In this document: positions 33,827 through 45,460 of the stretch, piece by piece
Layout of the letters: each line of letters opens with the position of its first letter
Numbering within the stretch: the first letter of the stretch is position 1
Source: Zhengitettix transpicula
Taxonomy: Eukaryota; Arthropoda; Insecta; Orthoptera; Tetrigidae
Length of the DNA stretch: 64,000 bases
NCBI GenBank assembly: GCA_037074705.1
Contig: CM073596.1
Location: 15,397,501-15,461,500 of the forward strand
Reading direction: 5' to 3'
Position numbers and translations under genes: made by a program
Notes under the pieces: model-generated
Databases searched by the model: none
Told to the model about the DNA's origin: nothing
What the model saw: the letters and a program-made list of their open reading frames with translations, nothing else

Positions 33827-36589
33827 AAAATATTTTTTTATGATTGATAGTAGCGTTTCTCCAGCAAGGGAAAGTGCTCCGTGCCGACAACGGCCCCCTC
33901 CCTTCTCCTACTGCGCATTTCGTACGCCTTGCTATATCTCACGACCTATACGTTGATATTGTTACAGTTTTTAGTTTTAAAAACTTAAAAGAATTAATTT
34001 TTATTAAAATTATTTAAATTTAAAGATATATCATAATTGTTTCACTTGATTCAATTCAATCGACAGACTTCGTGATTTATATGGAAATATTTAATTGCTT
34101 TCCTCGTCCGATCCAGTGCCTAACGTGGTAGCAGTGTTTGGACCTCCGGGTATGTTTTCCTCAGGGTATACAGCAGTGGTATCCAGGACTCGTGGTTAAT
34201 AACCACTGTCAGCTCACACAAACGACATGTCAGTGTGGGGTTTCCCCGAGTCCCTTACCTAGCTGATTGAGTCGCCTTTCTATTTACTGGGGCTCTTTCC
34301 CATTCAGTCCCCTCCTACGTCCTCCCACCCCTTCTTCATTCAATCTCTAACAAGCTAAAGAGATTTTCTTTCACGTCTCAACTACACACCGTCGTTGCCC
34401 CTTTGGCTGGCTAACTCGCTGCTTTCACCGTACTTCCTCTCCGCAACAAGCTGCTTTTCTCGGTGTCGGGATAACACAAAGCCGGAAGCCAACACGCACA
34501 ACCGCAAAGAACCCTGCATGTACACCTACATACGTTCGGTAAAAGGAGACAAATTAACTTGGCCCAAAATATTCAATTTTTTCTTTGGATAATTTAAACA
34601 GAATACATGTCATGTCAGACGCTGTATGAAAGAACATTCAAAATATTTATTCAGCAACGAACCTAAATTATTGAGTCTGTTTCTCCAAACATCGGGAGTC
34701 AAGATAAACCAAAATATGTTTAATTTAATATAATCTGATAGTTATACACCATTTAATGTGATGAGCGTTAAATACGATTTTCCTCCGCTTTTAGTGAATG
34801 AATAAATGATTTAATATGCCTTGTATAGCTTCCACGACTAGCATATAAATAAAAGTAAATGAAATATAAATATTACAACCCTTGAATTTCGTGAGTAATT
34901 TTCCTCATTTTATCTTTAAAAATTACAGAAGTGTCCAATGGACGACAAGAATTTTGAATTTTAAGTGAGAAAGCTAAACTTTTGTAGACAAGGTGAAGTT
35001 GAAGACGCTCCTCCCATTTTGCAAAGAAAAATGGAGAAAATAATACGGCCTTAAATAATAACGGTACAATTAGAATATTGGAATAAAATAACTGTTGAAA
35101 TTTTAAGTGATGTCTGTGATAAATACATAATACTATTCATCTTCTACACCAATAAGGATCCAAGCGATTAAGGGATTTTTTTCTCGTTCTGCAACATGTG
35201 GTTGTTATGATACTTCACCGTCCTCATCATTTATGTACCCTAAGGTACATTGTTACATGTAAAGTGGATGTGGGGAAAAAAACTTATGTTTCCAAACCGT
35301 ACTAAATAGGGGTTTCTTCATTGAATAATTAATTACTTTGAGGCGTCTGTAAATACTACAGGCTGGAGAGGGAGAGAACAGGAGGAGCAGGAGAGCCAGA
35401 TGGCTGTGTTATTCACATGACCCGGCGTGAATTATAGCCTCTCCGGAGTGTAATAAAATGTTTATCACCGATCTTCTCCCCTCCCCCGTGCCACCCCCGA
35501 CCACGAAGGAGTGATTCAATATTACAGACCGTCTTTGCGCGAAGGATAAACACAAGTATCTTCCGCGGCTCCTCGTCCCCTCCATCTATGGATCAATAAA
35601 CGCTGAACCAGTTTCGCCCGATACAACCTCATTTGGTTCCTACGTTTCATATTCCTGACATAACTGATGCATCGACAATTTGTCGTCACGAACGACCACA
35701 TCAATAGTATTGAAACATTTAAAACCGACTATTAAACTTTGCCATAAAAAATAAACGTACTTAGAGGGATATTAATTGTCAAATTTGTGACATAATTATT
35801 TTAATATTTATCTATGCGGAAAAAAATTGCTGAATTAATAGTTGTAATTTTCTCTAACTAAATTCAGTTCCACATATGCGTCTGGCTTAGCATATTGTGA
35901 TTATTTCAACGAATTTAATTTGCACCATTGTTTGATAATACTTCATTACTGATCGTCCTTTAATATTAAATATATTAAAAATATCTCACATTTTTTCAAA
36001 CACATCTAAAATTATTTAGCCTTATTATAATGTAATATATTTTATTATTTCACCTCAATTTGTTCGTCATCACCCACAATTTAGTTTATTGAAACTCATA
36101 AATTCATTTAATAAAAATTGGTAATGTTCCTTTTATATAAATATTAGGATGATTAATCATGATTGAGTTCTATGAGGACCGTAGATAGTAGCAGGATTTC
36201 CGTAGAACATATACGTATCAGACAGAAAATATATCAGTGGACTCAGGATTTAATAATATTGGAATAATTAAGGTGTTTTTATATTATAGTGGTTATTGTT
36301 AATTTTTCAGTAATAATTTTATAATTATTTTTAATGTACTTGCTACATTAATTGACATTAGTCAACAATGATGCATTTCTGATATAAGTTTATCACAGAA
36401 TTTTTAACCTTGAGAGTGGTAAAAATAGGTACCGAAACGTCGATTTACGAAGACATGTAATAAAAAGCTATTGTCTGTCAAAGGCTGTTTTCAATAATTC
36501 AGTAAATAAATTATAAATAATTTAATCACCCTGATAAAAATAACTTCATGCAATCAGTCCAAAGAATTAATATTAAATAAAATTCATAT
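33827..36589. other. Unassigned sequence
   Basis: No gene or dispersed repeat is recognised over 2.7 kb. Balanced-composition patches occur at about 34110-34560 and 35340-35720. The 36395-36500 part is listed separately as an arm-like fragment. Short frames at 34395-34592 and 35522-35704 have no known domain. Confidence 0.4.
36395..36500 (+). repeat. PLE-arm-like fragment with hammerhead-like core
   Basis: CTTGAGA (36409-36415), then GTGGTA ... GTACC with a GGTA/TACC stem, then GAAAC (36434-36438) and GTCG. The core differs from CTGANGA by one base. It is followed by AATAAAAAGCTATTG, the A-rich stretch typical of these arms. No partner arm is found. Confidence 0.45.
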
Positions 36590-36905
36590 TCCTCAATAGC
36601 GTAAACAACCACAGTTTTCAAGGCACAACCGTCTGCAAAAGTATAAACGTTGGCGGCGGCTTAGAAATGATACCTGCCTCTTTATTTTATATTCACCGTC
36701 TGCTGTGGTACAGCGCACACCTGTACACTTTATTTGAATGCACCATCTCGCCATATGTCTGTACAAGGTGTGTCGCACAATTTTCCGCCAGAGGTCACAG
36801 GACAATTGCTTCCCTTGTTTTATCACGGCTAATAATTCCAGGCTGCGCTGTCCCTGACATGCGGTTAATCCCGAGGGAAATGGAGCCTGAAGGTATATAG
36901 ACTCC
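36590..36905. other. GC-balanced island dense in factor-like words
   Basis: Single-copy-looking. It contains GTAAACAA (36601-36608, forkhead-like) overlapping AACCACA (36607-36613, Runx-like), CACCTG (36718-36723, Snail/E-box-like), AGGTCA (36792-36797, nuclear-receptor half-site) and TTAATCC (36865-36871, Bicoid/Otx-like). Open frames cover both strands antisense and look non-coding. The enhancer reading is inference. Confidence 0.3.
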
Positions 36906-37655
36906 AAGGCTTGAAGAAATATGAGAGAAGATAAAAAGAAAAAGACGGCTAAAGGAGGAAGGGGTTGAGGGTTAAGAGGGAAATTCTAGGCTGCGAGCTC
37001 ATAGCTGTGGAAAGGAAAGTACTGTAGCAGAAAAAAAAAGGAGGGAAAGGAGGAAGCCTGCAATTTAAAGTAAAATAATAAAAAACTGAGGATCCGTTTC
37101 AGATAATAATCCTACAGCGAAACTTTGAAATATAAAGAAGAGATCCTAGAGTCAAGGATTGAGTCAGAGCAAAACCTAACAAGCCTGATATTTATTTACG
37201 GACTGTCCTAGATACAAAATTAAATCATAAATATGTATAATATATTAAAATAATTTTATTTTCAATATCACTGTTTTTCCTTCGAAAAATTCACTTAATA
37301 CTGTTTAATGAAAGCCAATAATTAATTATTTCTTGTATAAACTTATTTCCTTCCAAGTGCTTCAGAAATTGAAATTAAAATTTGTGTTAACAGTTTATGA
37401 ATCAAAAAAATGTATCTGTAAATTGATTCAAGTTTCCACACACCCTCATTTATTATTTCAGCAATCCGGTTTCGTTCGAACAGACATTGTTACAACAGTA
37501 CTGAAATTAAATGTATCTTATTTTAAATAATAATTACCCAACGGAGAAAAATTCCTACAATATTTTGGTATTCATTTAAATTTTAATTTGAGGATGTTTT
37601 CTACTTACTGTTAGTGTATCATTCCGCAGAACAAATAGTCGATAATGTCTTCAGC
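36906..37655. other. Purine-rich then AT-rich sequence
   Basis: A purine-rich patch (about 36910-37060) is followed by AT-rich DNA. Nothing recognised. Confidence 0.45.
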
Positions 37656-37659
37656 TTTG

Positions 37660-38520
37660 TTTAATTTATTTCCTAATATTTAGTTTTCTGGAAAATTTTG
37701 TAACATATTACGTAATAAGGGGATATTTCTTTAGATAATCGTTATATTTCAGTGTTTCCTCGATTATGAAGAATAATTTTGAATTTAAAAATTGAAGTAT
37801 TTGATCAGAATTAATATTTAGTTTTAGGATAAATTTTGTAACAGTACGTAATAAGCGGATATTTTTTCAGCAAATTTTTTTAGATTATCGTTATATTTAA
37901 ATGTTCCCTTGATAATGAAGAAGAATTTGAAAAAATTGAAGTATTTGATCAGAATTAATTTATTTCCTAATATTTTGTTTCATGGAAATTTTTGTAACAT
38001 ATTACATAATAAGCGGATATTTTTTTCTGCATATTTTTTAGATAATCGTTATATTTCAGTGTTTACGCGATTATGAAGAATAATTTTTAATTTAAAAATT
38101 GAAGTATTTGATCAAAATTAATATATTTCCTAATATTTAGTTTTCGGGAAAATTTTGTAACATTACGTAATAAACGGATATTTTTTTCGGCATATTCTTT
38201 TGACAATCGCTATATTTCAATTTTTCAGTGATTTTGAAGGATAATTTTGAATTTAAAAATTGAAGTATTTCAACTGTATTAATTTATTTCCTAATATTTA
38301 GTTGTCGGGAAAATTTTGTAACATTTTACATAATAAGCGGATATTTTTTTCGGCGTATTTTTTTAGATAATCGCTATGTTACAATGTTTTCTTTTTTATG
38401 AAGTATTTGATCAGAATCAATTTATTTCCTAATGTGTAGTTTTCGGGAAAATTCTGTAACATATTACGTAATAAGCGGATTTTTTTTTCTGCATATTTTT
38501 TGAAATAATCGTTATTTTTT
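37660..38520 (+). repeat. AT-rich satellite, six units of about 155 bp
   Basis: Six head-to-tail units are recognisable by the phrase TTTTGTAACATATTACGTAA and variants at about 37700, 37838, 37994, 38157, 38318 and 38456. Spacings are 138, 156, 163, 161 and 138 bp. Each unit also has TAATAAGCGGATATTTTTT, AATCGTTATATTT and TTGAAGTATTTGATCAGAAT. Units differ by substitutions and short deletions. The length suits an insect satellite monomer. Confidence 0.9.
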
Positions 38521-39862
38521 TTGTAATTATCAGTATGTTTCTATAAAAATAAAGTAAAAACAGTGCCAAGTGAAACGTTTGAGATAATAGTAAATAAGAA
38601 TTTAGTTCATTACAGCAATTATAGTTATTATGATTCGGCTGACAGTTACACTAAATAGTTTCATTCACTTCTGAGAATCGTCAAATCATTTGTTTTACCG
38701 CGGTCTATTCTAGGAGTAGAACTGGTATAGTTGATGCATAATTATATAGTCTGGGAATTATTATATTTAGTTAATTCTGCATATAAAAAGTGAGGAAAAA
38801 AGGAAACATCAAATTTCAAATGAATCCGGGACAAATTTAGTTATGATGTGAGAGTGGAACAAAAAGTATTAATATTTGAATGGCATCAGGAATATTAGTG
38901 AAAATTTTATGTACACCAATAATACAAACGGAAAAGAATTTATTACAAAAGAAACTGAATTTAATATTAATAGTGATATCAATTTTTATGTCGTCATGCT
39001 TTTAAATAACTAGAATTATTTTCATATATATAGGAAAAGGAAAGCTGAATGAACTCTTATATTTCAACATACGATTTAATTTCGCTCATGTATTGAAACA
39101 TGTATTATTCAACTAAAATGGCTGCCAACCTGTTGAACACACAGTTGAAATTTGATGTTACGGTACTTCTTGCCGTGTTAGTCCTCGGCAAATATTAATC
39201 CTTACCCTCTGCCCTGGCGAAATCGGTAGTAGTAAGTTAGTTTGTATCGTATTTGCCTGGTCTATGCTGCAGAAGCAGCTGGTCCAAGCATTAGCACTCC
39301 CAGGATATTCATTACCTCATCCCCCTCCGATTTCCATCCTTGTCCGCGCGAGAGGAGGGGGGGGGAGGAATCGGATGTTCATTCCCTTACAAATGGTTGA
39401 GGATAACGTCCAACAGAACCATTGTATTCGATTGTGGAGCTCTGAATATTACTCGGAGTAAGCAGTTGCATCTGTAACGGAACGAGATCAATAGAAACAA
39501 ATTATTTCACGTGTTTACGGAAAGCAAATTTTAATCAAATTAAATTTTCAATGGAATTTTATGTAATCTTCTCAGTTTTGAACTACTCTGGCAAATATAT
39601 CGAAGGACGTTGTGCTATTAAAAATTATCAAAACCCTCAGCCGTCTATAATTTACTAACCCTAATCATCCAGCAGCCCGCAGACAGATAATATTTTGCGT
39701 CGCAGACTCCCTACAATTCTCCTTCTCTTTACATCTAACAAAAATAATTATAAAAACTGGAATAAACATGAAGATTTAACGTTTAAATTAATTAAACAAC
39801 AAACTATAGTTTTACTGTAATCTGAGAAACAAAACAATACAATTTACCTCACAAAAATATAT
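38521..39862. other. AT-rich with a short balanced stretch
   Basis: Mostly AT-rich. A balanced stretch at 39180-39480 includes a G-run at about 39354-39366. No gene or repeat is recognised. Confidence 0.45.
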
Positions 39863-40206
39863 ATAATAACCAATATTGCGACTATTTGTTTACATTATGA
39901 ATCTAGCTAACAATTTCATCAATTTAATATTTTGTAATGTCTGAATACTGAAAGTCAATTAAATTCTGCAATACTTAAGGAGTATATTTAAGTATTGTAT
40001 TCCTAAATAAATTCAGGGATAGATGCAATAAAATTCAATTAACTTTATAGCTGTTCAATTAATATACTATCGGTTGAAATAATGTAGGAAACTAGGAACC
40101 TTTAGATTTAGGTTAAATCGCATCTTGACTAAAGATTAATATAGAATTAAATACTTTTTCGGGTTTATATAAATAAGTACACGGGAAACGCCGGTCACCC
40201 AGATAG
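39863..40206 (+). mobile_element. Helitron-like element, copy 4 (3' half only)
   Basis: This starts within the family at the ATTGCGACTATTTGTTTAC block and runs to GGGAAACGCCGGTCACCCAG and ATAGT, the degraded counterpart of CTAGT. The 5' half is missing. Confidence 0.6.
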
Positions 40207-41347
40207 TATATAATATAAAAATCTCATCGCAAAGAAGCGTCAAAACGTCCAACTATAAAAATATTTTATTTTTTATTTTTTTCTCGTATTAAATTTTATC
40301 TGTAAATTATTAGCAATAATTATTTCTTGTGCGTAATTTTATAAAAGCCAAGCATTTTAAAGAATATCTCATTACATATTATTCCACACATATGTTTCAC
40401 AAAATGAGAATTTAATTTTAAAATTAGCTTCAGTTGCTCGGAATCAAAATATTGACAAATATGATAAATGAGTGGTTTTTAAAATAATTCTCCATATTGC
40501 AAACTCCTCAGAACAAATCCAACGAAATATTCCTTTGAATAAATTTTTTCAGTGCAGAAATCCTATTTTTGAAAAATTATTTTATTTATTAAAATTTTAT
40601 TTATTGTTTTATGTGCATTATATAGGAAACAGCGAAGCTATTTACTGCCACACTATATACCTTTCAAACTCCTAAATCCTGTTTGTACTGTACACATTTT
40701 CTAGGAATATGAAATCGGGAACAATAAATCCACGTCGACCTCAACTGAAGTCGTTCCTGCGTGGAAGGTCCCGTTTCCCTTCTGAGACACTATAAATTAA
40801 GGGAATCTTAATATTTGTAAATCAACTCTCCGGCAACAACGTCTACCTTCCTTGTTGTTCGTTTGTTCCGAGCCTGCCAACACCTGCGACCTGCGAATTG
40901 TAATCCTAATGAACATAAAGTAAAGTGCCACGAGTTGGCAAGAAACTTCTGCAGCTGCATTGCACCGCGAAATTTTGTCGGGAGGAAGACGAGTGAGGGT
41001 GAAGCTGGTTTCCAAGACTCTGGGAGGAGAGGAGAAGAGGAAGCGGAAGGTGGGTATATCCAGCCAGGCTGTGTAACTTTAAGAGACAGGGGCACAAAAG
41101 CGAGCAAGGCTGAATTTACAGTCCCCGGGGTTGAACAATGCTAGAATTCAGTCAAAAACAGCTGTCGTCATCTTCAAAAGTCCTTAATGTTTACGAACAG
41201 AATATCTTTGAAACTCTACTTTGCGCTGCAGAGAACGCGATAGTAGCGTCTCATTAATGAATAAAAAAAATTCTAGTAATTTAGATGAAAATGTTAATAT
41301 TCGACATAAAAAGATAATGTAATCTTTCCCGGTGTAAATTATTATTA
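40207..41347. other. Unassigned sequence with purine-rich patch
   Basis: AT-rich, then balanced with a GGAGAGGAGAAGAGG-type patch (about 41017-41050). Several short open frames overlap on both strands at 40797-41144 because stop codons are rare there. None shows a domain. Confidence 0.4.
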
Positions 41348-41578
41348 AATTTTTCACGGTTAAGCACCAGGTCCAAATTTCTCGATGTTGACGTTTCTGC
41401 GGTCATTCTCTACCGCTGTCTTCAGACTATGTTGCCGCGTGACGTGCGCGTCGTATTTATAGGGTCTCTCCGATTGGCCGTTGAGAATCGCCTGACGACA
41501 ATTTCAAGAACAACATGCGTTTCATGCAGAGTGATATTTTAATAAATGGAATCTACTCGTTACTGATTTGGAAGCCAG
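41348..41578 (-). repeat. PLE left inverted arm
   Basis: Inverse of 45208-45460. On the minus strand it carries CTGAAGA (41425-41419), a GCGGT/ACCGC hairpin, then A and GAAAC (41397-41393) and GTC. Confidence 0.8.
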
Positions 41579-41671
41579 AGCCTTTGTTTAAAATAATGTT
41601 ATGTATTTTAATTACTATTGCTTCCAAAATCACACTGACGTGCCACTTTTCAGCGTGTTTTAATTTGACAG

Positions 41672-42605
41672 TGTAATGCCAATTAATTATGCCAGTAATT
41701 GTTTTTAAATAATTTAAATTGTTAGCGAACAATTTGCATTATAGCGAGAGCGAGCAGAGCGACAATGAGTGGCCACCTCTGTTCCTATTATATTATTGAG
41801 GGTTCGGAATGGCGTTTACGCGCGCAAAAGCATAGTCAGTTGGCAGTCAGCAGCGAGGGGCGAAATAGAGAAGTCGACGGCTAAGATCAGCCACGAGAGG
41901 AGAGACATTGCAAAAGTTAGTCTTCAGTCGACAGTCTAAGTCTACGGTCAGCCACGAAAGGATAAAAATTTAAAAATAAATCTTTACTGAGCTACTTTTC
42001 AGTTTCAATCCAAACCAATAAGTAAATCGGTAAAAAACTATTAAAAAAATCTGCAACTCGTAAGATTCCTGTAATCAAGCAGTCATCAGATAGCTGACCA
42101 ATTTGGAGAGGATCATCCGAGTTCCTGGGAGGCTAGAAATTCCATTTCGACTTCATAAGTGTAGACTATGTGAGGAAAATTTAGAATCTGTGTAAAAATT
42201 TGCAATATAGAGTACTTTTGAAGTTCTAAAAGAATGCTGGTACCAGCCGAACAATGCGTAAGTAACCAAAACCTTAAGAAAATCTGTAAACGCTAACTAT
42301 AAGGTTAAAGTCAGATTTCGTTCGTTTTTCTTGTAGATTTTCTTTCATTGATCAGCATATTATTTTGAAGTAAATTTTTAAACTGTATTGTTAATAAGAT
42401 CATTCAATAATTTTCATTGTAAATCATCAAACCCAGTAAAGACCCTGAGACATTAAGAGATTTTCATTTTATAGTAATTGTTTGTAATTTTTAAAAGCCA
42501 CAAATTAATAAATAAATTTTGTTTGTTAAAATTTTTATATTATTTTCATTTAAATAAAGCCTATTATTTTGATTATTAAATAAATTTAAATTGTTGAATA
42601 TTACA
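41672..42605 (+). mobile_element. LTR-like repeat, family F (copy 1)
   Basis: Begins TGTAATGCC at 41672 and ends ATTACA at 42605, 934 bp. Four bases on lies GTCACCATAACGTGGGGC, which resembles the TGGCGCCCAACGTGGGGC primer-binding site of Ty3-type elements. An inverse relative is at 19945-20889. A (TA)n array follows at once and there is no gag or pol, so it is a remnant or solo LTR inserted in the PLE. Confidence 0.6.
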
Positions 42606-42660
42606 TATTGTCACCATAACGTGGGGCAAATTCTTTAAAATTAATTAAAGTTTACTCATT

Positions 42661-42661
42661 T

Positions 42662-42711
<50 letters not shown>
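42661..42711. repeat. (TA)n microsatellite
   Basis: About 50 bp of pure TA between the LTR-like repeat and the PLE fragment. Confidence 0.97.
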
Positions 42712-42715
<4 letters not shown>

Positions 42716-42723
42716 TTCCGTAT

Positions 42724-43066
42724 ACAGGTCCAACAACGTCAAAGATTCGCAGGATATTGGCGAAACAGAATAAAAAGACAGTCTTTCGCCCACATAGCAA
42801 AATACGATTGATTCTGGGTTCTGTGAAGGATGACATTGGCCTCAAATCTGCTGAAGTTTATATGATTCCCTGCAATTGAAATACATTGGACAAACTTTCA
42901 GGACCATCGAACAACGCTGCATTGAACACGAAAGATATATTCGTCTGACAAATCGGCTGCAGCCGAGCAAGCTCTTATGACAGCACACAAACTGTTTTTC
43001 GAACACTGTCAAATTAAAACACAATTATTTGGAAGCCACAGAAATTAAAATACATAACAATATTTA
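42724..43066 (+). pseudogene. Penelope-like element GIY-YIG endonuclease fragment
   Basis: This is the C-terminal nicking endonuclease domain that Penelope-like retroelements carry after the reverse transcriptase. Frame one (42724-42876) gives the linker RRILAKQNKKTVFRPHSKI, then LGSVKDD and AEVYMIPC, the GIY half, ending in TGA at 42877. The next frame gives KYIGQTFRTIEQRCIEHERY, the YIG half with the conserved arginine and EH, and then a stop. A third frame continues to about EATEIK before the LINE junction. So at least one frameshift and two stops break it. The RT domain that should precede it is absent: the region upstream is a (TA)n array and an LTR. Confidence 0.8.
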
Positions 43067-43089
43067 AAACAAAGACTTTCTTACGATCT

Positions 43090-44877
43090 TATAGACGTAT
43101 CTACAGGAAATCGGAGTATATAGCAAACTCAAATAACAAAATAAAAGCAATTTGGGACGTGATTAAAAATATCTGAGGTAAAGTCAATTATAATGCGACA
43201 GATATAAAGGTTGTCGACAACGGCAAAACTTTCACTAATAGAGACGCTGCGGGTTTATTTAATTCATATTTTGTTCATGTGTCGGATCAATTTTCTAGCA
43301 ATAAGCCATAAGAAGGTCGTGCTTTTTTTAAGCTGCTACAAAACGCCGTACCGAGTGTTCAGAATTCCATTTTCCTTCGACCGGTTACCAATATCGAAAT
43401 AATGAACGTAATAAGAAAGTTAAAATGTACCCAATCTGCGGGTATATATATGGCATCTCAAGCAAAGTTGTGAACTACTGTGCCGACGTCATAGCCACTC
43501 CCCTTCAAATCATATTCAACGCATGTCTTTCTACCGGCATTTTTGCAAAAGTTATTCCGATCTTCAAAAAGGGTTCGCCCACCGACGCATCAAATTACAG
43601 ACCAATTTCTCTACTTCCGATATTTTCAAAAATACTAGAAAAAATTTTACACAAAAAGTTACTTGAGTTCTTGACGAAGTATAAAGTAATTACTCCCGCA
43701 CAACACTGCTTCCTCAAACAAAAACCCACGAGCACTGCTATGTACGAGTTCATTCAAAGTATACAAAATTCCCTTGATGAAAAACTGAAAGTAGCCGGAA
43801 TTTTTGCTGATCTCTCGAAGGCATTTGATCTTGTAGATCACAGCATACTCCTCCAAAAATTAGAATATTATGGGATCAGAGGCAACGCTTTGGCACCCTT
43901 TGAATCTTATCTCAACAATCGGAAACAGAAGGTGGCCTTAAAAACAAAGCTGGTGAGGTGCACTTGTCAGGCATTACTTGTGGCGTGACTCAGGGCTCAA
44001 TATTAGGTCCACTGCTTTTTCTTTTGTATATTAACGATCTTCCAGATTATATGGACCCTATAAAATCTGTCTTATACGCAGATGACACTAATTTGTTAAT
44101 TACGGACATTGATTTAAATAATCTCAATCCGAAGATTGAGACTGCATCTAGAGACCTAAATACTTGGTTCGCTGCCAATAAATTAACGCTCAATGTACAG
44201 AAAACTAAGTTCGTTTTACAACAGAAACCAACAACATCGTAACGGATAAGTTCTCAGATCATGCGACTTTCCTCGGCTTGCAGGTCGACAGTAAATTAAA
44301 ATGGAACTTGCACATTGATCGCCTCGTGCGCAAACTTAGTTCTGTTTGTTACTCATTGAGACTATTCATGCAACAAGTTGATACCAAAACTGCTTAAATA
44401 GTCTATTTTGCCTACTTTCATTCACATATGTGCTACGGTATTGCCAACTGGGGCAATTGTTCTCGTAGTGTGGATGTTTTCAAACTGCAAAAAAGAGCCA
44501 TTAGAATGATATCAGGTTCAGATGCTAGAGAAAGCTTCAGACCTCTGTTCAAAAGACTTCACATTCTGACTCTACCTAGCGCTTACATATTAGAAATACT
44601 AAAATTTGTTAAACGCAACATGAACCTTTTTGCAAGTAACGGGGACAATCATGGCTACGACACAAGAAACCGTTCAGTCCTCAGGTCTGACAAGCACAGC
44701 CTCAGTGTCTACGAGTCTAGCGTTCATTATTCCGGTATCGCACTATTTAACATCCTTCCTGAACATGTAAGGAACATCAACAACTACAACTCATTCGTCA
44801 AGGAGTGTAAAACGTTCCTTGTAAATGAAACTTATTACTCCGTACACGAATTTTTGAATCGGTCTCACATTCGTTGA
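43090..44877 (+). pseudogene. LINE reverse transcriptase (ORF2), decayed
   Basis: A retrotransposon reverse transcriptase, read in several frames. An upstream linker (43100-43420) shows NKIKAIWDVIKNI and GLFNSYFVHVSDQF. RT motifs follow: YRPISLLPIFSKILEKILHK (about 43598-43660), FADLSKAFDLVDHSIL (motif A, about 43802-43850), GVTQGSILGPLLFLLYINDL (motif B, about 43981-44040) and YADDT (motif C, 44075-44089). After RT come FLGLQVDSKLKW and the C-terminal KLQKRAIRMISG and HGYDTRN blocks, with a stop at 44877. Lesions: a frameshift near 43945-43985, another near 44220-44240, and TAA at 44395-44397. The 187-, 94- and 149-codon open frames here are pieces of this one gene. Confidence 0.92.
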
Positions 44878-45190
44878 ACTGCCTTGCCTACAAAATTGCC
44901 GAATATGCTATAAATATGTAAATAGTTTGTCCAGTTTTCCCCTTTTGGTTCTGTTTTCCTTCCTCTGCTTTCTGTTTTAGTAAATATCTATGACGACATC
45001 CCTCCGTACCTAGCGACAGGAGGTTAATATCAGGAAGTGATTAGTGTCGTGTGCGTGTTTCCTAAAGATAGTGTGTATGATTGTAGTGACTAGATATGAA
45101 GTTTTGTGTATTATATGTTTATATGTAATTTATCTACTGTACATTTGTGACGAATCCTATTTCCTCTTTAGAGGGCTAATGGTGAATAAA

Positions 45191-45209
45191 TCTATCTATC
45201 TATCTATCT
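45191..45209 (+). repeat. (TCTA)n LINE tail
   Basis: About five TCTA units at the 3' end of the LINE. Confidence 0.9.
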
Positions 45210-45460
45210 GGCTTCCAAATCAGTAACGCTTGGAATCCAATTATTAAAACATCACTCGACATTGAGGCACATATGTCCTTGACACTGTCGTCAGGCGATC
45301 CTCAACGGCCAATCAGATCGCAGCAATGCAGTCTTGCGAGTCCGACCCTACAAATACGACGCACACGTCACGCGGTGACGTAGTCTGAAGACAGCGGTAG
45401 TGAATGACCGCAGAAACGTCGACATCGATAAATCTGAACTTGGTGCTTAACCGTGAAATA
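45208..45460 (+). repeat. PLE right inverted arm with hammerhead-like core
   Basis: Inverse of 41348-41578. CTGAAGA (45385-45391), stem GCGGT/ACCGC (45394-45398 with 45407-45411), A, GAAAC (45413-45417) and GTCGAC. It points the same way as the endonuclease. Confidence 0.8.

Larger units (their letters stand above)
43067..45209 (+). mobile_element. jockey/CR1-superfamily LINE, 5'-truncated
   Basis: This is a non-LTR retrotransposon copy that begins within the region between endonuclease and RT (approximately 43067). It ends after a short 3' UTR (44880-45190) in a TCTA tandem tail at 45191-45209. It lies in the same direction as the PLE endonuclease and abuts the PLE right arm exactly at the tail. 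5' truncation with an intact short-repeat tail is the usual product of target-primed insertion. Confidence 0.85.
41348..45460 (+). mobile_element. Penelope-like element mosaic with inverted arms
   Basis: Inverse arms of about 230-250 bp (41348-41578 and 45208-45460) enclose, in order, a ~94-bp remnant, an LTR-like repeat, a (TA)n array, a Penelope GIY-YIG endonuclease fragment and a 5'-truncated LINE. The arms share CACGGTTAAGCACC, GACGTTTCTGCGGTCATTC, CCGCTGTCTTCAGACTA and CGTTACTGATTTGGAAGCCAG. Each arm has a hammerhead-like core: 41393-41425 on the minus strand and 45385-45417 on the plus strand. The PLE reverse transcriptase is missing. Confidence 0.7.

Noticed and set aside
42645..43024. 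Minus-strand open frames near the PLE endonuclease
   Set aside because: Antisense to the readable GIY-YIG endonuclease on the plus strand, and one begins in the (TA)n array.
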